Assembly: GCA_963708095.1 (NCBI GenBank)
Contig: OY970182.1
Span: forward strand, 1,116,001 to 1,180,000
From: JAJZVS01 sp963708095
GTDB lineage: Bacteria; Pseudomonadota; Alphaproteobacteria; Acetobacterales; Acetobacteraceae
DNA: 64,000 nt
Direction of reading: 5' to 3'
The stretch's first letter is position 1. Every line of letters begins with the position of its first letter. The translations under genes were made by a program, and so were the position numbers. Shown in pieces: positions 7,241 through 16,093 of the stretch. The notes below the pieces were generated by a model. It worked only from the letters and a program-made list of their open reading frames with translations, was not told the DNA's origin and searched no databases.

Positions 7241-8850
7241 GACCGGGCGTGTCGACGCTCGTCGCCACCGGCAGTACGGAGCCGGGGCCGGTCGTCGCTT
7301 CGGTGCCAGGCGGGACCGGCCTGCTGTTGCTGGGCCTTGGCCTCGCGACCGGAATGGAATTCTACACCAACGACAGCATGAACCTGGTGCTGCCCGACAT
7401 CGTCGGCACGCTCGGGGTGTCGGCCGACCAAGGGAGCTGGGTGCTCACGGTCTATAGCTGCGCGCTGTTCCTAGGGATACCCCTCAGCATCTGGATGGCG
7501 CAACATTACGGTTACAAGCGCTATCTGATGAGCACGGTGGCCGTGTTCATGCTCACCTCGATCGGCTGCGCGACGGCCCCGAGCCTCGAGGTGCTGCTGC
7601 TCTGGCGCGCGGTGCAAGGCCTTGCCGCGGCGGGGCTGTATGTCTGGTGGCGCGCCACCGTCTATCTGCTGCTGCCGAAGGCACAGCGCAGTTCTTCGCT
7701 GATGCGCATCTCGACCCTGCTTTATCTGTCGAGCGCCGCCGGACTGCTGTGCAGCGGCTATATCACCGACCGCTTCACCTGGCGGCTGATGTTCCTGCCC
7801 GATCTGCTGTACGGCGGCAGCGCCATGATCATTCTCGCACGCAGCTTCCCGCGCCTGCCGCCGGAGACGGCGCCGCGCATGCGGGAGACGGACTATCTTG
7901 GCATCGCGCTGCTCGGTATCGCCCTGGTGTCGTTGCAGGTGATTCTGAGCCGCGGGCAGATCGACGGCTGGTTCGCTGCGCCGCAGATCCGGGATCTGGG
8001 CGTGAGTGCAGGTCTCGGCCTGGTCGCGTTCGTGTGGTGGCAGGTCAATCCGGGCAATCGGACGCCCCTTCTGTGCCTTGACCTGCTGCGGGATCGGCGT
8101 GTCGTGTCCTCCGCCCTGATCGGGGTCTTCACCGGGATCATCCTGTCAGGAAGCCTCTACGCGCTGCCGGAATTCCTGCGCAATGTCGATGCCGCGCCGC
8201 ACACCGCGGCACGCACCGGGCAGATCATGTGCGTGTACACCCTGGCGGCGGCAGCGTTGCGACCGCTGGTCGTGCCGCTCGTCGCCCGCATCGGCCAACG
8301 CAAGACGATCATTCTTGCCCTCATCGCGCTGATCGCGTCCATGCTGTTGTTCTCCCGGTTGATCACGACGGGGACGCCGGATTCGATGCTGCTGCTGCCG
8401 CTGGTGCTGTACGCGGCCTGCCTGTCGCCACTGCTGCCGTCGGTCGGCAGCGGCACGGTGGCGAAGATCGAGCAGCAGAAGCTGCTGGACGGCGTCTCGC
8501 TCTATATGGGCTTCCGGCAGTTCGGTGCGGCGCTCGGCGTGGCGCTGGTTGCCATCTTGATCGACCGGCGGGAGAGTTTCCATTCTTCCCGGCTGTTCGA
8601 GCATCTCGGGATGGCGAACACGGCGACGCGGCATTGGCTGGCGACGGCGACGTCGCTGATCGCCTCCCGCGACGGCCCGTCGGTGCTGCAGGCGCAGTCG
8701 ATGGCGGTGCGGCTGCTCGCCGAGGCGGGCGCGCGCCAGGCTGAAGTGCTCGCCTACGCGGATGCCTTCCTTTTCATGGCCGTGGTCGGCGTGGTGGCGC
8801 TGTGCGTCGTGCCGGTCGTGCCGCCGACCCCGGTCGTGACGAAGCCATGA
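7237..8850 (+). CDS. MFS transporter, DHA2 (EmrB-like) family
   Basis: This 537-residue protein has about 14 membrane helices. DHA2 features include the early NLVLPDIVGTLGVSADQGSWV segment, split here as LVLPDIVGTLG and SADQGSWVLTVYS, and a motif-A-like AQHYGYKRYLM loop. It is a proton-driven exporter of the drug/multi-component type and pairs with the HlyD-type adaptor encoded next, like EmrB with EmrA. ATGA overlaps on both sides imply co-translation. It could export the product or substrate of the amidohydrolase pathway. No outer-membrane channel gene lies nearby. Confidence 0.9.
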   Translation: MRPGVSTLVATGSTEPGPVVASVPGGTGLLLLGLGLATGMEFYTNDSMNLVLPDIVGTLGVSADQGSWVLTVYSCALFLGIPLSIWMAQHYGYKRYLMSTVAVFMLTSIGCATAPSLEVLLLWRAVQGLAAAGLYVWWRATVYLLLPKAQRSSSLMRISTLLYLSSAAGLLCSGYITDRFTWRLMFLPDLLYGGSAMIILARSFPRLPPETAPRMRETDYLGIALLGIALVSLQVILSRGQIDGWFAAPQIRDLGVSAGLGLVAFVWWQVNPGNRTPLLCLDLLRDRRVVSSALIGVFTGIILSGSLYALPEFLRNVDAAPHTAARTGQIMCVYTLAAAALRPLVVPLVARIGQRKTIILALIALIASMLLFSRLITTGTPDSMLLLPLVLYAACLSPLLPSVGSGTVAKIEQQKLLDGVSLYMGFRQFGAALGVALVAILIDRRESFHSSRLFEHLGMANTATRHWLATATSLIASRDGPSVLQAQSMAVRLLAEAGARQAEVLAYADAFLFMAVVGVVALCVVPVVPPTPVVTKP

Positions 8851-9935
8851 ACGCCCCGGTGCCGCCGCCTTTCCCCGGGCGCGGGCGGCCGTGGCGGTGG
8901 CGCGCGCTGGCCTTCCCGGTGGGTGCCGCGGTGCTGCTGGCGGCGATCGCGCTCTACCTCTACTCCGCGGGCCGGTACTCGGCGTACACGGACGACGCCT
9001 ATGTCGATGCGCATGTGGTGACGGTCGTTCCGCACGTGGCAGCCTATGTGACGACGCTGCACGTCGATGACAACGCGCCCGTGACCGCCGGCGAACTGCT
9101 GGTGCAGCTCGACCCGCGGGAGTTCGTGACCGCCGTGCAGAGCGCCAGGGCCAGCCTGGAGAACGCGACCGCCACGGCGCGGAACGTCGCCGCCCGGCAG
9201 CACGAGCAGACGGCGGTGATCGCGGAGGCGGAGGCGAAGGTCAGCGGCGGACGCGCGCGGCTGACCTTCGTTCAGCAGAATTTGAAGCGCTATGCCATCC
9301 TGACGAAGACCGGGGCGAGTACCACCCAGCGGTGGCAACAGGCGCAGTCGGATATCGGCCAGGTGGAGGCCGAAGTACAGGGGGACCTGGCGGTACGCGA
9401 TGCGGCACAGGATCACCTCAGGGTCCTGCAGACGGAGCTACAGCAGGCCGACGCCGCGGTGGATCGCGCCCAAGCCGACCTGGCGCGCGCGGAACTGAAC
9501 CTGTCCTACACCAGGATCCGGTCGGTAGAGTCCGGCAGCATCGCCCACCGGTCCGTCGAGGTGGGCAGCTACGTGCAGCCGGGCCAGGTCCTGTTCTCGA
9601 TCGTGCCACGCAGGATGTATGTCACGGCCAACTACAACGAGACACAGCTGACCTGGGTCAGACCCGGTCAGCCCGTTACCATCTGGGTCGATGCCTTTCC
9701 GGGCACACCCCTCAAGGGCCATGTGGACAGCATCCAACGCGGGACGGGCTCCGAGTTCGCTCTGTTGCCGCCGGAGAACGCCACCGGGAATTTCATCAAA
9801 GTCGTGCAGCGCGTTCCGGTAAAGATCGACATCGATGACCTGCCCGAGGCGGCACGGTGGCTCTCGCCCGGCATGTCGGTGGAGACCTCGATCAGGATCG
9901 CGCGGCGGCCGTGGTGGTATGTGTTTGGCGACTGA
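8847..9935 (+). CDS. HlyD/EmrA-family membrane fusion protein
   Basis: The 362-residue periplasmic adaptor starts at ATG 8847, overlapping the transporter stop. One membrane helix (ALAFPVGAAVLLAAIALYLY) is followed by DDAYVDAHVVTVVPHVAAYV (first lipoyl half), a long coiled coil with Ala/Gln-rich heptads around 95-215, SYTRIRSVESGSI (second lipoyl half) and beta-barrel segments (GQPVTIWVDAFPG). It links the DHA2 pump to an outer-membrane duct. It is the last gene of the operon; the 3' end overlaps a small antisense frame (9892-10113). Confidence 0.9.
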   Translation: MNAPVPPPFPGRGRPWRWRALAFPVGAAVLLAAIALYLYSAGRYSAYTDDAYVDAHVVTVVPHVAAYVTTLHVDDNAPVTAGELLVQLDPREFVTAVQSARASLENATATARNVAARQHEQTAVIAEAEAKVSGGRARLTFVQQNLKRYAILTKTGASTTQRWQQAQSDIGQVEAEVQGDLAVRDAAQDHLRVLQTELQQADAAVDRAQADLARAELNLSYTRIRSVESGSIAHRSVEVGSYVQPGQVLFSIVPRRMYVTANYNETQLTWVRPGQPVTIWVDAFPGTPLKGHVDSIQRGTGSEFALLPPENATGNFIKVVQRVPVKIDIDDLPEAARWLSPGMSVETSIRIARRPWWYVFGD

Positions 9936-10113
9936 CGGCGTCGTAGCCGCCCCAGGGCCGCATGAACGCAGCCCCGACTCCCAGCCTGACGAGGGCGAAC
10001 GCGCTGAGCATCCCAATAGACTTCGGCATCCTCCGATCGCTGGAATCGCCGCTGCCGCCGAACCGCAACCCGATTCGGCTATTCCCTGACGAGCCCGTAG
10101 CGGACGCCTTCAT
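9892..10113 (-). CDS. Small hypothetical protein downstream of ligD
   Basis: ATG at 10113 overlaps the ligD stop by four bases (ATGA), arguing for coupled translation of 73 residues. One hydrophobic segment (IGMLSAFALVRLGVGAAFM) is visible, followed by an unrelated-looking tail. The 3' part runs antisense into the last 44 bases of the HlyD-type gene. It may be the truncated start of a small membrane protein. No family recognised. Confidence 0.35.
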   Translation of the reverse strand: MKASATGSSGNSRIGLRFGGSGDSSDRRMPKSIGMLSAFALVRLGVGAAFMRPWGGYDAVSRQTHTTTAAARS

Positions 10114-12797
10114 GCCGCGCGCTTCGTCTGGCCCAGGCGCTTGATCGCGTCCTCCAGCGGGCGCCCGGCGGCGTCGTACTCCCCCCACGCCCTGGTCTTG
10201 CGCAACAGCGCGGGGGCCGTGCGGATCGTGAAGCGCGCGGGATCGAGATCCGGCTTCACCTGCGCCCAGGTCAGCGGCATGGAGACGGTCGCGCCCGGCC
10301 TGGCGCGAGGCGACAGCGGCGCCACTGCCGTCGCCATGCGGTCGTTGCGCAGGTAGTCGAGGAAGATCCGGCCCTGGCGCACCCGCTTGGCCATGGTGAC
10401 GACGTAGCGATCGGGAGCACTGCGCGCCATCCGCATGCAGACCTCGTGCGCGAAACCCTTGGCGTCCGGCCAGCCGAGCTGCCCCTTGCCCCGCAGCGCG
10501 AGCGGCGTGACGACATGCAGCCCCGTCCCGCCCGTCGTCTTGCAGAAGCCCTCGAGGCCGAGCACCTCCAGCCGCTCCCGCATCTCCTGCGCCGCTGCGA
10601 CCACCGCCGCGAAGGCGACGTCCGGCCCGGGGTCGAGATCGAACACGAGCCGCCCCGGAACCTCGGAATGTTTCGGCTGACAGTTCCACGGATGTAGCTC
10701 CAGTGCGGCGACCTGCGCCACGGCGGCGAGGCCCTCGATCCGGTCGATCTCGAGATAGGGTTTCCGGTCGCCGAAGACCGTGACCAGTTCCAGAAGGTTC
10801 GACGTTCCGGCCATGGCGTGACGCTGGAAGAACTGTGCCCCGCCGATCCCGTCCGGTGCGCGGATGATCGAGCACGGGCGGCCTTCGATATGGGGCAGCA
10901 TCCACGCGCCGACAGCTTCGAGATAATGCGCCAGCTCCAGCTTGGTTACCGGCACGCCGTCGCCGGCGCCGGGCCACAGGGGCTTGTCGGGGTGGGTGAT
11001 CAGCACACCCATGACGACAGATTTCCCGCCGGTCGGCGCCTTCGCCGCCGTCTTCCGGGGCACCTTCGCGGCGACGGGCACGGGAACGTCCGCGTCTTCG
11101 GGCGCCACGGGTGCTTCCGTCGTGACCTCGGCCGCCGGTTTATCGTCGCGCAAGCCCTTGAACGCCGCCTGGCGGACCATCCCGTCGCCCGTCCAGCCCG
11201 CGAATTCTACCTCCGCAACGAGCCCCGGGCGCAGCCAGTGGACGTTCTCCTCCTTGCGGGGAGCGCCGACGCCGGTGAAGGGCGAGCGGGTGGAGGCGGC
11301 AGCCTTCAGGCGCGGCAGTAACTGTCGGACCTTGGGCGCGCTGTAGCCGGTCCCGACCCGTCCGACATAGACGAAGTGCCGGCCGCGATGCACGCCGGCC
11401 AGCAGCGAGCGGAACTTGCCGTTGGTGGTGGTCCAGCCGCCGATGACGACCTCGTGCCCGGCACGGCACTTGGCCTTGGTCCAGCTCTCCGTGCGACCGG
11501 AACGGTAGGGCGCTTCCGCCCGCTTCGAAATGATGCCCTCCAGCGAAAGCCGGCAGGCCGAGCGCAGCACCGCGTCCCCGCCCGTTGCGAAATGCTCGAC
11601 AAAGCGAATGCGTGGGGCTTCGCGCACGGTGCGTCCCGTGAGCATCGCTTCAAGCCGGGATTTCCGCTCCACGAGCGGCAGCGGGCGTAGGTCGGTATCG
11701 GCATCGAACAGCAGGTCGAAGGCGTAAAACACGAGGTCAGCGGTGTTCTGCTCGGAGAGCGCTGCCTGCAGTGCGGCGAAATCGGGGACGCTGTCCTGGT
11801 CGAGCGCCACGATCTCCCCGTCGATGATCGCGTCGGGCACCCCAGCCGCCTCCGCGGCGATGGCCGCGAATTTGTCGGTCCAGTCGAGGCCCTTCCGGGT
11901 TTTCAACGTGACCTTGCCGCCCTGCACGCGCAGTTGCATCCGATACCCGTCGAACTTGATCTCGTGCACCCAGTCCGCACCCGAGGGGGGACGGGTGACG
12001 GGGTGGCACAACTGCGGGGGGATGAAATCAGGGAGCCCGCGCGACGGGTCGCGCCGCGTCGGTGCAGGCTTGGGTGTCGCTCCCCGTTGCCGGCGCTGCC
12101 CGGCCGCGAGGTCCGTCTTGCTGTCCCACACCGCGTCGGGATCGGCCGGGCCCTGGGCTGCCAGCATGAAAGGCTTCGGGCCCGGGCCGGTGCCTTTCGC
12201 GATCTCGGCCATCGACCGGCCCGAGGCGACGGAACGATCCTCGGCGAGGATGGCATCACCGTCGCCGTCGCGCGCATGATCGTCCCGGTGCTTGATGAGA
12301 AGCCAGTTGGTACGTTTGCCGCGGGTCCGATCGTGCTTCATCCGCACCAGAACCCAGCTTCCTTGCAGGCGCTGCCCGTCCAGGGTGAATTTCAGGTCGC
12401 CGGCGGTCAGCGCGTCCTCGGGCGTCCGGTCGCCCTCCGGTTCCCAGGTGCCGCGGTCCCAGAGCTGGACCGTTCCGCCGCCATACTGCCCCTTCGGGAT
12501 GGTGCCCTCGAAGTCACCGTAATCCAGGGGGTGATCCTCCACCTCGACCGCGAGGCGCCTGTCGGCGGGATCGAGAGACGGGCCGCGGGTGACGGCCCAG
12601 GATTTGAAGACGCCGTCCAGTTCCAGGCGCAGGTCGTAATGCAATCGCGTCGCTGCGTGCTTCTGGATGACGAAGCGGCGGCGCTTCGCGGGGGCGATCT
12701 CGGCCTGGCCGCTCGGCTCGGCCGTCCGGGTGAAGTCGCGCTTTGCCTGGTAGGCGGCAACCTTGGTCTTCGCAGCCACGTGTGTCCCCCTTTCCAC
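10110..12797 (-). CDS. ligD: Multifunctional non-homologous end-joining DNA ligase LigD
   Basis: This is an 895-residue three-domain enzyme. The 3'-phosphoesterase domain covers about 40-170 (FVIQKHAATRLHYDLRLEL with H47, H53, D55; EDHP with H89). The ATP-dependent ligase domain (~255-560) has EIKFDGYR with adenylated Lys281, IDGEIVALD and EGIISKR. The polymerase/primase domain (~600-875) has the LVFDLDPGPD aspartates and SGGTG-type motif KTTGGTGLHV. It repairs double-strand breaks together with Ku, but no ku gene lies within the window. A GTG seven codons inside (MERGTH-V) is an alternative start. Domain order PE-LIG-POL is the Pseudomonas-like one. Confidence 0.95.
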   Translation of the reverse strand: MERGTHVAAKTKVAAYQAKRDFTRTAEPSGQAEIAPAKRRRFVIQKHAATRLHYDLRLELDGVFKSWAVTRGPSLDPADRRLAVEVEDHPLDYGDFEGTIPKGQYGGGTVQLWDRGTWEPEGDRTPEDALTAGDLKFTLDGQRLQGSWVLVRMKHDRTRGKRTNWLLIKHRDDHARDGDGDAILAEDRSVASGRSMAEIAKGTGPGPKPFMLAAQGPADPDAVWDSKTDLAAGQRRQRGATPKPAPTRRDPSRGLPDFIPPQLCHPVTRPPSGADWVHEIKFDGYRMQLRVQGGKVTLKTRKGLDWTDKFAAIAAEAAGVPDAIIDGEIVALDQDSVPDFAALQAALSEQNTADLVFYAFDLLFDADTDLRPLPLVERKSRLEAMLTGRTVREAPRIRFVEHFATGGDAVLRSACRLSLEGIISKRAEAPYRSGRTESWTKAKCRAGHEVVIGGWTTTNGKFRSLLAGVHRGRHFVYVGRVGTGYSAPKVRQLLPRLKAAASTRSPFTGVGAPRKEENVHWLRPGLVAEVEFAGWTGDGMVRQAAFKGLRDDKPAAEVTTEAPVAPEDADVPVPVAAKVPRKTAAKAPTGGKSVVMGVLITHPDKPLWPGAGDGVPVTKLELAHYLEAVGAWMLPHIEGRPCSIIRAPDGIGGAQFFQRHAMAGTSNLLELVTVFGDRKPYLEIDRIEGLAAVAQVAALELHPWNCQPKHSEVPGRLVFDLDPGPDVAFAAVVAAAQEMRERLEVLGLEGFCKTTGGTGLHVVTPLALRGKGQLGWPDAKGFAHEVCMRMARSAPDRYVVTMAKRVRQGRIFLDYLRNDRMATAVAPLSPRARPGATVSMPLTWAQVKPDLDPARFTIRTAPALLRKTRAWGEYDAAGRPLEDAIKRLGQTKRAA

Positions 12798-12999
12798 TGG
12801 AGGGATGGAGCCGCCGGGCCCGGCACGGGGGGCAGGCGCGAACGGACGGCGCGGCCGGCTGCCCCCTTCGCAGGATGGCGGTTCCCGAACCCGTAGCGTT
12901 CCCAGGGGTCCTCCTCGGCCGATCGTTACTCAGGTGGGGCAGGCGCGTCGGGCAAGTCAACGCACCGAAGGACGCCGCGCGGAGAAGTGACGGCGCCGC

Positions 13000-13323
13000 G
13001 TGGGAATCCAGGCGCGGATGTCGCGCGGCCGCTCGACCTGCGCGAGGCCGTTGTCGAACATGAACTCGGCGGCGCGGGTCGCCGTCGTGACCTCCGTCTC
13101 CAGAATATTGGCCTGACCCGGGAATAGCATGCCTTTCGCACGCAGATCCGGGCCGATCTGGTCGGCGGAGGCCTCGGCCGCGGCGATGAAGCACGCGTCA
13201 GTGATGACGCCGCGGCCGCGCCACGTAGGTCGCCAGTCCAATCGCCGGGAATATGTAGAAATTATTTGCCTGGCCGGGGTGGAAGATTCTGCCGCCCACC
13301 GTCACGTCAGGGAATTGCACACC
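13000..13323 (-). pseudogene. NAD-dependent malic enzyme, C-terminal remnant
   Basis: Two frames together give the C-terminus of a malic enzyme. One reads GVQFPDVTVGGRIFHPGQAN and NFYIFPAIGLATYVARPR; the other, after a frameshift near 13210, reads ITDACFIAAAEASADQIG and MLFPGQANILETEVTTATRA, ending at DIRAWI. About 105 residues remain of an enzyme usually ~540 long. The 5' part is gone, replaced by an HTH gene at 13412-13672. The remnant cannot make a functional product. Confidence 0.8.
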
Positions 13324-13411
13324 CGCGCCGAGGCCAGCACCCTCTCCGCCAGCCATGCGCCGGAGCGCGACGCCCGATCCATCCGCCCGATTTTCGTGGC
13401 GAGCGTCCCGG

Positions 13412-13672
13412 CTATGCGGCGGCGAGTGCTTTCCGTAAGCCCTCCGGGTTCCCCTTGATAGCACGCAACAGGGTCCGAGCCGGACCGCTGGGCCGCTTGG
13501 CGCCCCGTTCCCATTCCTGAACGGTCCGCACGCTGAATTCATAGGCGGCGGCGAATTGCGCCTGCGTCATACCCGCCGCCAGCGGGATCGCGCGGACATC
13601 GATGTCCGGCGCCATATCGGGCGCGGCGTCGGGATTGGACGCGATCTGCCGGGCGATATCCTCGTCCGTCAT
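13412..13672 (-). CDS. XRE/HigA-type antitoxin-like HTH protein
   Basis: This 86-residue protein has a helix-turn-helix in GMTQAQFAAAYEFSVRTVQE and the closing block GPARTLLRAIKGNPEGLRKA found in HigA/NadS-type antitoxins, which bind their own promoter and a RelE-like toxin. ATG 13672 was chosen; GTG 13681 would add three residues. No toxin gene is recognisable on either side: upstream lies an amidohydrolase, downstream the malic-enzyme remnant. It therefore looks like an orphan antitoxin left after rearrangement. Confidence 0.72.
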   Translation of the reverse strand: MTDEDIARQIASNPDAAPDMAPDIDVRAIPLAAGMTQAQFAAAYEFSVRTVQEWERGAKRPSGPARTLLRAIKGNPEGLRKALAAA

Positions 13673-13762
13673 CGCGTCCACCTGTTTCCAATCCGTCGCC
13701 GCGAGTGCGCGACGCGCCGCATCACCAGGGGCGGCAATGCAGCCCGGCCAACGCCTCCCGAC

Positions 13763-14899
13763 CTACGCCCCGAACACCGCCCGCGCGTTGTCGCGGAACA
13801 CCATCCGCTTCTGCGCCTCGGTCATCCGGATCGGCAGCGCATGCGCCGGATCATCGAAATCCCAGTGCGGATAGTCGGTCGCGAACAGCACGCGATCCCA
13901 GCCGATCCACGCGATCGCCTCGGCAAGGTGCTGGCGCGGCTCCGGTTCCTCTACCGGCTGGGTGGTGAACCACACGTTCGTCCGCATGTACTCGGACGGC
14001 GGCCGCTTCACCTGCGGCACTTCCCCACGCTGCTTGGCCCAGTGCCGATCGAGCCGCCAGGCGAAGGCGGCGGCCCAGGCGAAGCCGCCCTCGATCAGCA
14101 CGACTTTCAGCCCCGGCCAGCGCTCGAACACACCCTCCAGGATCAGGCTCGCCAGCGCCGCCTGCTGGGCCTGGGCGTGGCCGACCATTTCCTCGATGTA
14201 GTAGGACCCCCAGCCGGCGGCGGTGATCGGCCAGCCGCCGTAGCCGAAGGCGTGGATCCCGATCGGCAGCCCGGCTTCGGCGGCGGCCGCGTAGATCGGC
14301 CAGTAGCGGCGCTGGCCGAGCGGCTCGGCGGTGCGGGTCAGCAGCAGCACCTGGGCGAAGTTCTTATCCCCGGCCCGCAGGGCGATCTCGGCCGCCGCCG
14401 CCGGCCCGTCCTCGTACGGCACCACCACCGACCCGTGCAGGCGCTTGTCCTTCGACGTCCATTCCGCGATCTGCCACTCGTTGGTGGCGTGCGTGATGGC
14501 GCCCGAAAGTTCGGGGTTCATCGCCCCCTGCCCCGACGTCAGCGGGTTCAGCAGCCCGAAGCCAACGTTGTTGGGATCAAGGTGCTGCGCCGCCATGAAC
14601 CCGAGGTCGCTGCCCGGCATCGCCCCCGCCGGCCAGGCGTCCCGCCGGCACGCCTGCGGCTGTGCCTTGGGATAGGCCGGCCCTTTCTGCCAGGGCTGGC
14701 GGTAGATCACGCCGTAGGTCTCGATATGCGCGCGCCAGCGCTGCGACAGGTAGGGATACAGCGATCGGCTGACCCCGCCGATGCCCGCTCCGGCCGGGCG
14801 CGGATGGATGTCGCAATCGGCGATGGCAAGGCGGGTGTTGCTGGCCGGCGCCGGGCCGGCCTGCGGACGCACGTCGCCGGGCGGGACATCGATGGTCAT
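13763..14899 (-). CDS. Amidohydrolase family 2 (ACMSD-like TIM-barrel hydrolase/decarboxylase)
   Basis: The 378-residue protein starts at ATG 14899, which overlaps the upstream amidohydrolase stop by four bases. Metal-site features are IADCDIHPRP (HxH-like with one His replaced), GIHAFGYGG, VLIEGGFAW and the terminal FATDYPHWDFDDP with the conserved Asp. The ending RDNARAVFGA is typical of amidohydrolase_2 enzymes (ACMSD, gamma-resorcylate decarboxylase relatives). With its paralogue it may form a two-component enzyme or act on successive intermediates. A longer frame upstream is a read-through into the neighbour. Confidence 0.85.
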   Translation of the reverse strand: MTIDVPPGDVRPQAGPAPASNTRLAIADCDIHPRPAGAGIGGVSRSLYPYLSQRWRAHIETYGVIYRQPWQKGPAYPKAQPQACRRDAWPAGAMPGSDLGFMAAQHLDPNNVGFGLLNPLTSGQGAMNPELSGAITHATNEWQIAEWTSKDKRLHGSVVVPYEDGPAAAAEIALRAGDKNFAQVLLLTRTAEPLGQRRYWPIYAAAAEAGLPIGIHAFGYGGWPITAAGWGSYYIEEMVGHAQAQQAALASLILEGVFERWPGLKVVLIEGGFAWAAAFAWRLDRHWAKQRGEVPQVKRPPSEYMRTNVWFTTQPVEEPEPRQHLAEAIAWIGWDRVLFATDYPHWDFDDPAHALPIRMTEAQKRMVFRDNARAVFGA

Positions 14900-15954
14900 G
14901 GAGCGGTCTCCCTCAGCCGCGGATACGTCTTCAGCGGATTGTCCACCATGATCTTGCGTGCCAGCGCCGGATCGAGCCCATCCGGCAGGGCCGCGGCCCC
15001 GTCGAACTGCCAATGCGGATAGTCGGTGGAGAACAACAGCATCTCGTCCGATCCGAGATGGTCCATCAGCCTGGAAACATGGGCCGGGTCGGACGGCCCG
15101 TCAAATGGTTGCAACGTGAGCCGCACCCGCTCGCGCACCAGGGTGGTGGGCGGATCGGCGACCCAGGGAATTTCGCTGCGCAGCCCTTTCCAGAACTTGG
15201 TCAGCCGCCAGAGATGCGCCGGCAGCCAGGAGACGCCCGATTCGAGCAGCACCACGGTCAGCGCGGGGAATTTCGCGAACACCCCCTCCGCCACCAGGGA
15301 CGTGAGGGCGGAGGCGAAGGCGGTGGCCTGGCTGATGTAGTCTTCCGTGAAGGTCGTTGCCCAGCCGACCGGCGTGGTCGGGTGCCGATAGAGGCTGCCG
15401 GCATGGATGCCGATCGGCAGTCCGTGGCGCTCGGCGGCCGCGTAGATCGGCCAGTTGGCGCGCCTGCCGGCGGGGATTTCCCCGCCCACCAGCAGCAGCA
15501 CCTGGACGAAGCGGCGATCGGGGGCGCGGCGTTCGATCTCGTCCACCGCAAGCTCGGCGTTGGTCATCGGCACGACGATGGAGGCGCGAAAGGCCGGGTT
15601 GCGATTGAGGAACGTGGCGGCGACCCAGTCGTTCAGCGCGCGGCAGAAGGCCGCCGCCAGGTCGTCGCTGAACAGCACCTGGGCGCCGTACAGGCAATTC
15701 AGGATCGCGGTGCCGGTGCCGAAGGGGGCGAGTGCCTCGGCGGCGAGGCGCTCGGCAGAGGAAGCCCCCTGCCCCCCCTCCCCGCGCCAGTCGGCGCGCA
15801 CAGTGAGCGGCGCGTTCGCGGGATAGGAGATCGGCACCAGCTCATCGAGGCCCCGGCGGCTGGCGGTCTCGCGCCAGATCGGGTCGAGATGGGGCAGCAG
15901 GGCCTTGAGGCCGGGAACGGTCGGATGGAGGTCGCAGTCGACGGGGGCGTGCAT
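14896..15954 (-). CDS. Amidohydrolase family 2 protein, paralogue
   Basis: The 352-residue protein starts at ATG 15954 (MHAPVDCDLHPTVPG). It has the same plan as the next gene: CDLHP near the N-terminus, LPIGIHAGSLYRHPT with a metal His, VVLLESGVSWLPA, and LFSTDYPHWQFDGAAALP carrying the Asp. The two proteins share architecture but differ in detail, so the duplication is old. The stop overlaps the following ATG by four bases. A solute-binding protein gene lies 139 bases upstream on the same strand, suggesting that uptake and degradation are coupled. Confidence 0.85.
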   Translation of the reverse strand: MHAPVDCDLHPTVPGLKALLPHLDPIWRETASRRGLDELVPISYPANAPLTVRADWRGEGGQGASSAERLAAEALAPFGTGTAILNCLYGAQVLFSDDLAAAFCRALNDWVAATFLNRNPAFRASIVVPMTNAELAVDEIERRAPDRRFVQVLLLVGGEIPAGRRANWPIYAAAERHGLPIGIHAGSLYRHPTTPVGWATTFTEDYISQATAFASALTSLVAEGVFAKFPALTVVLLESGVSWLPAHLWRLTKFWKGLRSEIPWVADPPTTLVRERVRLTLQPFDGPSDPAHVSRLMDHLGSDEMLLFSTDYPHWQFDGAAALPDGLDPALARKIMVDNPLKTYPRLRETAP

Positions 15955-16093
15955 GGGGCGGGCCTCGGTGCGGTACCTCCCTGTCCGTCGCACGCGCCCC
16001 TTGGCCGGACAAGGGGGCGCCCAGACGGTGAAGACCAGGCGGCAGAGCCAAGCCCGGTGGACCGCCGGACCGTGCGCTGAATGGTTGCCGCCG

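Noticed and set aside
13556..15022. Long plus-strand frame (488 codons) over the first amidohydrolase gene
   Set aside because: It is antisense to a clear metal-dependent hydrolase, rich in Arg/Pro/Gly/His without family motifs, and is explained by high GC at third positions.
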